From assembly GCA_947396885.1 (NCBI GenBank), contig OX377205.1, positions 74,744,969 through 74,808,968 of the forward strand: a stretch of 64,000 nucleotides of DNA, in the 5' to 3' direction. The notes under the pieces were generated by a model. It was not told where the DNA came from, did no database searches, and saw nothing but the letters and a program-made list of their open reading frames with translations. The translations under genes were made by a program, and so were the position numbers. Source of the DNA: Heligmosomoides polygyrus polygyrus. Taxonomy: Eukaryota > Nematoda > Chromadorea > Rhabditida > Heligmosomidae. Shown one piece after another: positions 19,709-30,200 of this stretch (position 1 is its first letter; the number at the start of each line of letters is the position of its first letter).

Positions 19709-19998
19709 TTCCACCTAACAACCTTGTGGCACAGCAGTACTATAAATATTGTTAAAAGCTTTTGTCGTGCTTAACATCGGCAGCACAACAGTTTTTCAAG
19801 TAAAGCTAGAGCTACCGAGTAAACGCTGAAAACAAGGAAAAATCGGGATTTTTTGTCTAAATTAAAATGCTTGAAGAGAGTGACTAAGAAGGAAGTGAAC
19901 TTTTCTATGACAAGCGCCTTGAAGCCGGCGACGTAGAGAATAGATGGAAGCAAGCCTAGCTCCGTAGCTATATTCCCTTAGAAGTTATAGTTCGTTAA
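19709..19998 (-). repeat. Right arm of ~290-bp inverted repeat
   Basis: Inverted counterpart of 17433-17719; the shared end is TTCCACCTAACAACC on this side. Confidence 0.85.
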
Positions 19999-20242
19999 AT
20001 GTCATCATTCCTCTACATTCCGTGGTCGCGAGCGACTGAATTTTCGCAGCAGTCTCCGTAAAGTTCCTTTTTGTCTATTATTATCGTTCCTGTTCTGTTT
20101 TTTATAAGCTCTTGATTGCAAAACATTATTTAGCTGCTGCTTTTCTTTTTAGAAGTTTTCCTCCGCGCTTAAGGCATTTTATTCGACCCGACATTCAACG
20201 TTCGTTTCGCTGCGTCAAATCGATTATTTCTGTTGGATCACC

Positions 20243-20922
20243 TTGTCGCAGAGGGCAAAAATCTCAAAGAAAACTTCGGAACCCGCTGGTAAAGTTGATA
20301 GCAAGGGTCACGAACAGGCTAGTTCTAGCGGGAACCCTTCCGCTTCGGAAGATTGTTCCAAGTTTTCTGTTAGTGAGATTATCAACGCTATTCTTACAAG
20401 GAATAAGGATCCTGATATAGAGCAGATGATGTTTGCATTGATATCGAAGCTGCCACAGGAAATGTCGGAACATATTCAGACGGAGAAAAGAGAGAGGAGC
20501 ATTATTATAGAGTGGCTACCTGAACCTGCTGATCAGCTCACCCCTTCTGTGAAGCAGCGCGACTTGAAAAAAAGGTGAGTGAAATTTTTGATGTGCTCAA
20601 TCTTGAGTGCCGCCCATTAGAGATCTACCGCATGGACAGATATGAACGCGGACGCGTCCGTAAGGTGAAGGTGGTGACGCCATCGAAGTCCCATTGGGCA
20701 ATCGCTCTTTCCAACTCGTGGAGGCTTCGAAACACTATCACGTTCTCCAAAGTTCGTATACGCCGCAGTATGACTTCTGAGGAGCGGCAACGAGAATACG
20801 AACTGAGGCAAGAATGTAGGGAGCGCAACGAGCAGCTAAACAGTCGTGTTTGGGTTGTGTACCGTGGCGAGTTGAGACGAACCGAGGAACTGCCTAAACA
20901 TAGGCCTTCGGGAAACGTCTGA
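20243..20922 (+). pseudogene. CR1-like LINE ORF1, nearly complete
   Basis: Two overlapping open frames. The first (20243-20575) starts MSQRAKISKKTSEP, rich in Ser/Lys, then DIEQMMFALISKLPQEMSEH and KRERSIIIEWLPEP, the start of the ORF1 RNA-binding module. The second (20575-20922) continues VSEIFDVLNLECRPLEIYRM, RVRKVKVVTPSKSHWAIALS, and the basic tail MTSEERQREYELRQECRERN. The first frame ends in its stop just as the second begins, so a single frameshift separates them. It is followed by an endonuclease domain, the expected ORF1-ORF2 order. It is more complete than, and different in sequence from, the copy at 15683. Confidence 0.78.
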
Positions 20923-20959
20923 ATGGACACGGTGTGCAACCCAAAGCAATCAAATACGT

Positions 20960-21684
20960 TTTATTCAACTCTCGCAGTCTTGTGAACGAAATTCATCAGC
21001 TGCACCTTTTTTAAATGCTTTTAGCCCTGATTTATTGTTCATTACTAAAACCTGGCTTTCAGATAAGATATCTGACTCCGAACTTCTTGCAAATTTTCCT
21101 TACAAAGTCTTCAGAAAAGACCGGTTAGACAGAAAAGGTGGAGGTGTTTGCTGTTTAGCAAAAAACTCGATAAGTTGGCTGCTGTTAGCTCACCTACTTG
21201 CCTTAAGTCCGACATTACTTGCTTTGAAGCATTTGACGCAACATACCAATCCGCATTTAGAATAGTTCTAGTATATCGTCCACCAAACTCAAATGCTGAT
21301 AAAGATGACTCTCTCATTGATTCAATGCTTCAGCTATTTCTCTCAAATAATCCGTTAATAGTACTTGGAGACTTCAATATTGATTGGTCTCATTTTGAAA
21401 GGCCTAACAGCCAACATCTAGTTAAACTTAAGGAATTTTTCGAGTGCTATAATTTAACACAAAATGTTACGAAGCCTACTCGTCGTGGTTCAATTCTTGA
21501 CATAGTTCTCACTTCAGCACTCATCCTGAGAATCATTTCGATTCTCCCGCCTTTTGCGTCAGCTGATCACAACGTAGTCGGCTTCGAGATCCAAGTGCCG
21601 CAGGTAGTCAACGTGAATTTCCACTTCCAAATTTCAACTAGTAACCGTTTCACTGTCGTAAAACGTCGATTGTTCACGAATTAA
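20960..21684 (+). pseudogene. CR1-like LINE apurinic endonuclease domain
   Basis: Across two frames: ITKTWLSDKISDSELLANFP (catalytic Glu region degraded to K), FRKDRLDRKGGGVCCLAKNS, then FRIVLVYRPPNSNADKDDSL (Y/P motif), NPLIVLGDFNIDWSHFE (catalytic GDFN) and FASADHNVVGFEIQ (catalytic SDH kept as SADH). These are the ordered motifs of non-LTR retrotransposon endonucleases. It is cut at about 21655 by the TIR end at 21653-21695, so the reverse transcriptase is lost. Confidence 0.82.
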
Positions 21685-21699
21685 GAGCGGTATTGTATT

Positions 21700-22312
21700 G
21701 CCATCCAGGGGATTAAATTTGGTTTTCCTTTATTTCGCGAATGCGCGATCATTCACAGAGCTTTGCTACAACCTAATTGTAGCATAGGATGGGCAAGAGC
21801 CGCTTAGCTATCTTCCTGTAGCTTTGCGCTTATTTGAAGAAGAGAAGATTTAATTGGCAACAAGAAATTCTTGCACCGCACAACAATCGATTGTTTTCAA
21901 CAGTCGAAAACCTATACAATAACGTTGGATTTCTCAGACCTGTTACGAATTACCGTTCGCCTTTTCTACGGCTTTATCGTAACTAATATAATTAAGATTG
22001 TCTAGGTCCTTCTCCAGAAAGCCCACAGTGTCCTTCCGTGCTTCTTCCTTCCACGCTTCGAACTGTTCCAGAAGTCAAACTCTTCAAAGGTATAGTTTCT
22101 CGTTCATGCAGCCTTCTTACCTAGATTTCTCCTAGGCTTTGTTTCAGTCTTTTAGAAAATGCGGATCATTCGTCATTGGACAGCTTCGGTGAATACTGCG
22201 GAATGTTTCAGGCCGAGATGTTAGCTTGACTACAAAGTAGCACGATGATACGCATCTGGTCTGCCACCTCTGCACAGATGAGGCACAATCAACGACAGGA
22301 GACACTGCCCGT
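21700..22312. other. No gene recognised
   Basis: Short frames only; no repeat recognised. Confidence 0.4.
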
Positions 22313-22994
22313 TGCAATCGCCAAATGATGTTTATCATGTAAGGCGCTGTCGTGCATAGTAGACTTTATTCTGGATACCATTCTGGCGCTATATGGTGTA
22401 AAAGGCGTCCATCAGGAACAATCTCCAGAGCACAAAATGGTAGCTAGATGCTTTTAAAAGCTTTTAATGGCAAATAAGGATTCTTTAGCGGCTGGTGCTA
22501 CACTTAGGTTGATCGTTATGAAAAGCCTAGCCACTTATTGGCCGATCATTCTGCAATAGGATGAATCTGCAACTGTATCACCTGCTCTTTTTTGGTGAGT
22601 TAGCGTTTGCTTTGATTCACGAAGCATAATTTAGGAAAAATATTGAGGTGCATCTGCTCAGGTTGCGTCACTGATCGGCCACAGTGGGGCCGGAGGAGTA
22701 GTGGGACGACCTAGAAGTCCAAGTCCAGAACCTCCACGTTCGCCGACAACACAACGTCCGTCGAAGCAGACGCCGAAATTACGTCGACAGGACAGTCAGA
22801 GTCCAAGACCACCAAGCATGGGTGAGAAATCTCGACGAAAAGTAGCCTAATGTTACTGCGATGAACTAGTGAAGACGCAACTGTTATTGAACACACTGCA
22901 AAAACCTGTAGGTTTTAGCAGCAACTTTAAGAACGGAAATGTGGCATCAGAAAGGAGTTGCTATTTCGCTTTTAACTATCTTCAGACGTGTTGA
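22313..22994 (+). repeat. Unassigned repeat R1, copy 2, with related peptide-like frame
   Basis: Inverted relative of 13955-14608. A model parallel to copy 1 can be drawn: ATG 22561 (MNLQLYHLL), donor 22595, a 67-bp intron, exon 2 at 22662-22821 (VASLIGHSGAGGVVGRPRSP, then Pro/Ser/Arg-rich), donor GTGAGA, a 48-bp intron, and exon 3 at 22870-22994 (VKTQLLLNTLQKPVGFSSNF) to TGA. Exon 2 to exon 3 keeps phase, but exon 1 lacks 8 bp relative to copy 1 and is out of phase with exon 2. The exon 3 acceptor is not conserved in the other copies. I treat it as a repeat with a possible decayed gene. Confidence 0.5.
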
Positions 22995-23043
22995 ATTGTT
23001 TGTTCTTGGAGCTGTGCACCGAGATTGTTACAACACTTTATTC

Positions 23044-23079
23044 GGCTTACGTTTCGGCGGTTTCGCCTTCGTCGGAGCC
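23044..23079 (-). ncRNA. Hammerhead-like ribozyme motif (Penelope type)
   Basis: Minus strand: GGCU, then CCGACGA (core CUGANGA with U to C), A, stem II GGCG-AAAC-CGCC (4 perfect pairs), GAAAC, GUA, then AGCC, which pairs with the first GGCU. The very short helix III (AC/GU) is the hallmark of the minimal hammerheads known in Penelope elements. An AATAAAG follows on the same strand, as in the copies at 17727 and 36475. The U-to-C change in the core would be expected to weaken or abolish cleavage. Confidence 0.6.
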
Positions 23080-23269
23080 TGGAAGAGTCCAAATAACATT
23101 TGAAAAACTACTCCCCCAAAGGTCATTTCATTCTACAGAAAGAAATTCAAAGGTCAATGGAGTGAGGAAAACGATGTGCAGAAACGACGAAGGGCTAACC
23201 TTTGTGGTGGAAGCCGAGGAGCTCCACCAGTCACCGTCAGACGGAGGTGAACGTTGGTGAATGACTTAA

Positions 23270-24140
23270 GACGTGTAATGACTCAATATAATAGCTGCAA
23301 ATAAAACACAACTAACATATCTTACTGCGAATCATTAAGGGTTTCAGCGAACTCACAGACGTAATGATGACGTTTCGTTGTTACACAGTAAAAAAAAAGT
23401 AAGCTCCTTGAAGTTTTTAAAAGTGGCGAAGTTCGACCTCGTTTGCGGTTCTTGGAACAGGACTAGGATGGAGACTAGGATACCCTTTCCTACTCGTAGT
23501 CGGACATGTTCAAAAAATGCTGTGGGTTAATCGAAACTCTCTGTATCTGTAGGAATCCTAAACATAATGCTCACGTCGATTGTTTTTCTCCGACTACATC
23601 CTATTAATCTGGGCCTAGAGAACCAACAGGATACAAATATTCGGTTACTGGGTGTTCAGTGAGATCTTACTGATATTAGCCTTGGCGCGTTAAGGCTGAC
23701 TGTTTTTCAAGGCTTTTGGAACGTAGGCAGCATCGCCTCATATCCTCATGGTTTTCTTATTTCTGGCTCAATTCTTTCCAAAACGCTCTAATGTGCATGT
23801 CTTGCTCCTCAGATGAGCATCCGAGGAGTATGAAAGATCTTAGCCGTCGAAGTATAAACTAGATAACTCTCTATGACTAATAAATATATGTAACGTAAAG
23901 CCTAAGCTTCGAGTGCTCATTTGTCAACAAGAAGTTCCGGCATCCTTTTCGTGCATCTATTCTCCTTACGCCTAGCTCTTTACCTCCCTCCCCTTATCTC
24001 CTAAGGCCTCTACACGCGTTCTTGTCCGTAGTATCGAGAGCGCTTCTGCGCGCCTAGTGCAGCTCCTCGTCCCTTCTCTTCCTCTCCTCCTCCTTTCCGC
24101 CCTCTTCCTCTCGGGGGATGTTCCCGCATCGATCCCTTCC
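23270..24140. other. Upstream region of tetraspanin gene
   Basis: No coding signal. From about 23950 the sequence becomes C/T-rich (CTCTTCCTCTCCTCCTCCTT near 24080), which can be promoter or 5' leader sequence. Confidence 0.35.
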
Positions 24141-24148
24141 AATCTCGT

Positions 24149-24153
24149 CCCAG
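24149..24153 (+). promoter_or_regulatory. Possible spliced-leader acceptor before tetraspanin start
   Basis: CCCAG one base before the ATG at 24155, preceded by a pyrimidine-rich stretch. A splice acceptor at a start codon fits nematode trans-splicing, but an ordinary 5' UTR is equally possible. Confidence 0.3.
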
Positions 24154-24154
24154 C

Positions 24155-24217
24155 ATGGTCGAAGGAGGGGTGGCCATCGTTAAATATCTGCTATTCCTGT
24201 CGAATTTAATATTATGG
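24155..24217 (+). CDS. Tetraspanin exon 1
   Basis: 21 codons: N-terminal MVEGGVAIVK and the first half of TM1, with an Asn inside the membrane segment as in other tetraspanins. Donor GTGAGT; phase 0. Confidence 0.9.
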
Positions 24218-27200
24218 GTGAGTGTTTTCTACTCGTTCGTGTGCTCGCTGTTCCTACTTGTTCGTCTCCACTCCATCCAATCACTTCTGCGCACCTGCCG
24301 CTCAGGTGATTGGCAGCTGTTTGGCCGCGTTCTAGCGGTTTCTGAAACCCTGAGATAAGTACCGCCTTGTCTTGGGACACCCTATGGGAAATTCGTGTAA
24401 TCTAAGCCTTCGAAGATGGGTTTAGTTCTGCTATTTATGGCGAGGCTGGTGGCGTGTGTCTTGGGCGGCAAGTCGCTGCCTGCAGCGGCTCTTCGACTGC
24501 TAGCATTTGGGGAATTCGCGCCTCACGCACTCACTTGACACATTTCACTCATTCTCGATCCGCGCCGACTGATAACTCGCCAGTGCTGAGGGATTCTAGA
24601 ACACTTTGGAACGTGCCTGCTCTGAAATGGAATGCTCCACTACAGCCTGAGTCGGTCGTGGCAGCTAGTTGGAGATGTCGTCTACAGATCTGATAGTCAA
24701 GGGGCAATGCTGCCTTCTATTATAGTACGCTTTGAAATGGGCTTGACGAAGTGAGATTTTGCACGAAGACAGTTTGATTACCGTATTTTACCTGCAACCC
24801 CATCATAGACATTGAAAACAAGTTCGTAGTAGAGAGATCCCACGGCAACCTAATTATGCGCTGCACTTGGTTAATCAGCTTTTTCGACAATTCCGTTAGC
24901 TAAGCATGTCGCGAAGAAACAAGATGGGCATTGACGCTCAACGCTTCGCGGCACAAAAAAAATTCAAAATATGATGCAACTCCAGTATAGAACACCTCAG
25001 AAGTTGGATGTCTTAGCAGTGCGAGGTTTCCGTAGGCACAATTGCCTTCCATCGAGCTCTGCATATCTCAGAATCAAGATGAACAACGGGGTGGCTCCAA
25101 ATCTTCTAGGAATATTTTTTAGTGATTATGTTTATGCCCTTTTGAGAAGACTCATCGAGGAAATAGAATTTTAAAATATGAATTTTATGAGGCACTCCAA
25201 GGTTATCGCGTCACATTGCAGTCGGTCTTTTACGTCTGCCACTGCATTCTGGACGGAACAAATCCTCGTGCCCCTTCACCTCGCGTCCGTCCTGTTTCTG
25301 CTTTCCCTAATTGAGCACTATGAAGCCAAACTTGGTGTCCATATTGAAGCTCTCTGTGTTTGGAAGGTACTCCTCGTATTCTTGAATAGTGTAACACATG
25401 TGAAAAAATAACTGTGCACGATGATTCTTCCGAAAAGTGAGACGAGGATCCCGCCCGGAGACCCGAAGGCCTGGCAACATATCATGCGTATCCTGTCATC
25501 TCGTCAAACACTGAGTTTCTCTTGGGGGCGCGAGATCCGCCAGCATTCGTTTCTGTCGCGTGCCAGAGTGCTCCAATGGATCCTCCTCGCTCGAGGGGCA
25601 CGATGAGCGTCTTACATTCGCTCAAGGCTTTCACGAAGAGGTCCGACTAACGCACTACTGGGTGCACTGATGTTCGTTTGAATTCCACGCAATCCCATCG
25701 GTTACGCATCTCGCTCACTGGATTTGCGGAAGCGCATTGTATAGCCACATAACTGAAAGAAGATCGACGAAGTTCGGAACTTAGGAGATTTTTTTTACTT
25801 GTGTGAATTGTGTCACTCCTGACACCGTGATGACGATACAAGTTGGCTTAAATGCTCAGACACTGTAGAGATTTACATTGAGTAACGTCGGCTCTATCCG
25901 GTCTACTATTTGTCTGTTCAATAATGCTTTCCAAGTCAAAATGCGTGTACCATTAAAGTGCAATCAGATGAGCGCAAAAGGGGTTTTGCTTACATTTTTA
26001 GATTTCGAAGGCCATCAAAAACAAACTCCCTTTACCATAGAAGCCTTTTCAAAAATGATTTGCTATTATCTTATGTTCTGGAAACTATAATTAATAGAAA
26101 AAAGGTAATAGATACCATAATAGATAGATAGATGGAGCCACAAGACGGCCCGTCTTCACTGGTCGTGCGGACCGCAGCAGCGCTTCCATTCCTTTCGGTG
26201 TCCGGCCATCCTCGTCCACGATGCTGTTGTTATTCAAACTGGGTGACGTTGACGAGAAGCGTGATTCGTTCCCAACTGAAGTGTCAGTTGGGTCAGCCAA
26301 CAACTCCTGCGACAAGGAGTTGTTGGAGGCCTTCTACAGGGCGCTCGACGCCTCTCGGATCCACTCCAGTCCTCTTTTCCTCCATGAGTCGTCTTGTGCC
26401 TTCATGATGTGACCAGCCCATCGGCATTCTGCCTTCTAAGTGTGATCCGCTGGGTCATGAATATGAGTCATTTTTCTCGTGTCGGAGCTGTGAAATCAGA
26501 CTTGGTGTTGGATTCCCCGGTACCACTCTAGAAGACATCATTCTAGCGCACTGTTCGTTGTCATTACCGTCTCCAAAGTGTCGCTCCAGTTTTACCTCAT
26601 GCCTGCCTCACATAGCAAAGCGCAGAATCGTCAAGCCGTGCAGATTTGCTCTGAGGTACGTCAAACAAATCTGTTCAGATGGTTCTCCTCTAAAAGTCTG
26701 AAATCGCCCATTCAACTCTTCGCCTCCTATCCAGCAGGGCAATTTATGTTGCTCTTCATGTGCATAGCATGTCCGAGGTACACGTCGGACGACCCCTCAA
26801 TGATTTGAGTGCCTTTGAGTCGTTCTCCTTGGAAGTTCATGTTCTTCATAAGCTGTGTCTTGTCTGGGATGGTGAGTCTTTTCTGACGCCGTAAGAATCC
26901 TGCATCAGAAATGAGTCGAGCGTGGTGCGAATGATATTCTCGAGCCTTGGCAGTATTTATGTAGGTAGAAGAAGCCCACATCATCCAAAATAGATTTGGG
27001 CGCTGGCTCAGAACCCAGTTGAAAGCGATTTGCCCACCCCTAGCTCACACCACACCTCTGCTAAGAGTTCATAACATTTCTCAAGGATAAAAGGATAAAG
27101 GACGGCGTTATTCAATCCATTTTGGGATGCGCCACGCATTCTTCTTCTACGGGATGTCGTGGAGGCGAGTTGAATGCGTATTTGGCCATACAATGACTTG

Positions 27201-30200
27201 CGGTGGCCAGCCGATAAACAAGTCAGCGCTCTATCCTTCCCAGACAGGTCTGGTACCAGTTCACCGACCCCGGAGGGATGGAAGGCTTGGTTGGCCTGGG
27301 CGGGAAATCCGAACCAGGAACTTGGTATCGGGTGCACGCGACGGCCGGCGTCTTCTCCGACTGCGCTCCACGCGCCTATTTCTCAAGTGTGCTCGAAAAT
27401 AAATGAAAACGAGGCTGCGGTTTTCCCATAGTATCTGCTGCAAGCTGATAAAGTAATCATATTCATGGGAGGGAGCATCGCATTTTTGTATTCTTTTTAA
27501 CGGATAGTTTGTCGCGAGTGAGTGGCGCTGTCGGAAGAAGTGCCGACTGTCACGTGCACCCGATACCAGGTTCCTGGTTCGGATTATCCCCCCCATGCCA
27601 ACCAAGCCTTCCACCCCTCCGGGGTCGGTGAATTGACACCGGACGTGACTGGGAAGAATAAAGTGCTGACTTGTTCATCGGCTAGCCACCGCACTTCATT
27701 GAATGGCCGAATACGCATTCAAATCGCCCCGAGGACATCCCGTAGAAGTAGAATGTGTAGCGCATCCAAAGGAATTGAGTGACGCCGTCCTTTTTCCTTT
27801 TTATTCTTATTTAACGGATATGCATCTACGTCAAAAAAACGTCTAAGAAGTCTAGGAGAGATGTGGTCCATTACGGCCCAGTACAAGGCTAGAGAGAGAT
27901 ATGTGATCGAATTGTGCTATTCTCGCCAGTGTCACAACGTTGCCTCCCATCCCTTGGCTACATTCATCTGCATAGGCAATTGGAAGCGCTGCCCTCAATG
28001 CAACACGAGTGAACAAGAGCCTTGAAACCTCTGTGTCCAAATTTTATGCGCATATATGTATACTGTTTTCAAAATTTGATTGGACGTTTTTCGCGTCAAA
28101 TTGGACACTATTTTAAACCGGCCTGGTGATTGTGATATCAACCTGAACATCTTCCAAACCAAAATAAGCGTCCTAAATTTTGAGGAAGCTTGTTTTGATT
28201 TGGAAGATGCTCAGGTTGATTTTCCAATTCTCCAACACGGTTAGAATAATTTTTGTTCAAGAAAAGATCATAACGATTTTCTTTGGAATTGTTATTTACT
28301 TGTATTATAAAGCTTGACACATTGAACTTTCACAAAAATTAATTTTTTAAGGAAAACAATGTTTTAAAGCGTAGGAAAGCAACAGTTATTGATTGCAAAA
28401 CAATATGCACTCGATCAAATCCTCGCTATATTTCTTCGATCGATAGCATTGTCTGCGTGGAATTACGCAGATGTAAACGATACTTCAAGAACACCTGTAA
28501 AAACGCAGATATTCTGACGCTTCTGTTGCATGTAAGCAGCACTTAGCCGTGTGCATTGCGCGAATTCATCCTTCATTAAACTATATGATTGCTGCCTTTA
28601 TTCGTTTTTAAAACAAAAATTAATCTGTTACTTTTCCTGGAAAAATAAATTTCTATAAGATTTTAAATCATGTGTTCACTTGCTGGGCTGATGAATTAAT
28701 TATTTCAGGGAGAGTTATAATAAATTCTCCTTAAACAAGAACCCTGACCGTGTTGGAGATTCTCAAGTTTAATTTTGAGGGGACTCGTTTTGATTTGGAA
28801 GTTGTCCAGCTTAATTTGAGAAGCGTTAAGCTTGAAGGATACGAGTCAGATACGATGCGGATCAGCGTCAAGGATTCATAGGATGCACAGCTGCGCATTT
28901 GATTCCTACGGCCAACATGGATACACTTTGAATGGGTACTTTATGTAAGGAAGCAGGTCGTAGCGCAGTCGCAGGAAGCGCTGGCTGTCGCGTGCACCCG
29001 ATACCAGGTTCCTGGTTCGTATTTCCTGCCCAGGAAGTCAAGCCTACTTTCTCTCCGGGAAGAGTGAATTGGTTACAGGGTTATCTAGAAGGGTAAACCA
29101 CAGACTTGTCCATCGGTTGGTCGCCGCAAGTCATTGTATAATGTATTCCAAATTAACTCCACAACATCCCGTACAAGTAAAGGCGCAACGCATTCCAAGA
29201 GGGAAATTAATGCCGTCTTCTACCCTTTATCCCTATCCTAGACCTAATTTTACTCTCACGCCACTTTCTCTTCTTTCACTTCCTGTTCATGTGTTTGCGC
29301 GGTTACCTTGAGTGATTCTATGGGCTGTAGCTACTCTTTGACCAGCTGTGGTTACTTTGAAGGTGTAAAACATGCTTAAGTTACAAGTACAGCAGTAACT
29401 TATTTGCTGGTACCCTTAGTTGCTACCCGTTCCATCCCTTTCCAACCATTCCACAGAGGACCTTCATATTTCTGTATTCTTTAGCGGAGCACCTACAGAG
29501 CTGTAGCTTTTAGAGAGTCTAGGACCAAATTTGACATCACGTTTCGCACCTGCAGGCCTACAATGCTATGGAATTGCAGTAGGCTCCAAATGATTGCCGT
29601 GCATGCTGTGATTGAAACTAGCCCTAGTTTGGTCGCTGCAATTTGACGTAACTAGGCTGATTGCCTTCCCGATTCATTTTTTAACTACCTTAGTCGATGC
29701 TTGTTCTGCAAGCACACACTGGACTCTTGCATTACCTTTCTACCCCACTCTGAATACGAATTTATCTACTCGGCGTTTTATCTCAGAATTGAAGGAAGAC
29801 TGGAAGACGGTGGCCCATAATAGACGCCAATGCATGAGTCGAGTGGAAGCAAAGCCCAGAGGGTTCCCAGCAGCTTCAAAAAAATGTTTGGGCAGGTGCC
29901 AAGTTAAGCCACCTTCCTGCAATTGGAAAACTTCAATTTAGTCGGTGCTATGCATTCCAACCCCGTGTTCTATGGATGGCAGTAGCAGAGAAACTCCAAA
30001 CTCATTTATCTTGTTTGAAAAATGAAAAATTTTCTAAGGGATTGTTATGTTTTGTCAAGTACCAGGATTGTATGGAAACCTGAAAAGTCCGAGATTGTAA
30101 GGTCGTCCTTAGCTTTCAGTGGAGTAGTTCTGACTCAAGATTTCCGCTCTGGTAAATACGAAGCTCCTAACTTTGGCGCGGCTTATCCACATAATATGTA

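Larger units (their letters stand above)
16863..21695. mobile_element. TA-flanked pair of inverted ends, 4.8 kb apart (Tc1/mariner-like)
   Basis: The left end, CAATACCGCTCCTAATTCGT with AACAATCGACG beyond, and the right end (21653-21695) match as inverted repeats over about 43 bp. Both are flanked by TA (16861-16862, 21696-21697). The left end also folds as TTTGCGAC...GTCGCAAA (16896-16921). No transposase of its own is recognised; the interior is a Penelope/fold-back cluster and a CR1 piece. The ends could also belong to two separate decayed copies facing each other. Confidence 0.55.

Noticed and set aside
23360..23395. GACGTTTCGT as another hammerhead 3' part
   Set aside because: No CUGANGA core or helix II partner at the right distance.
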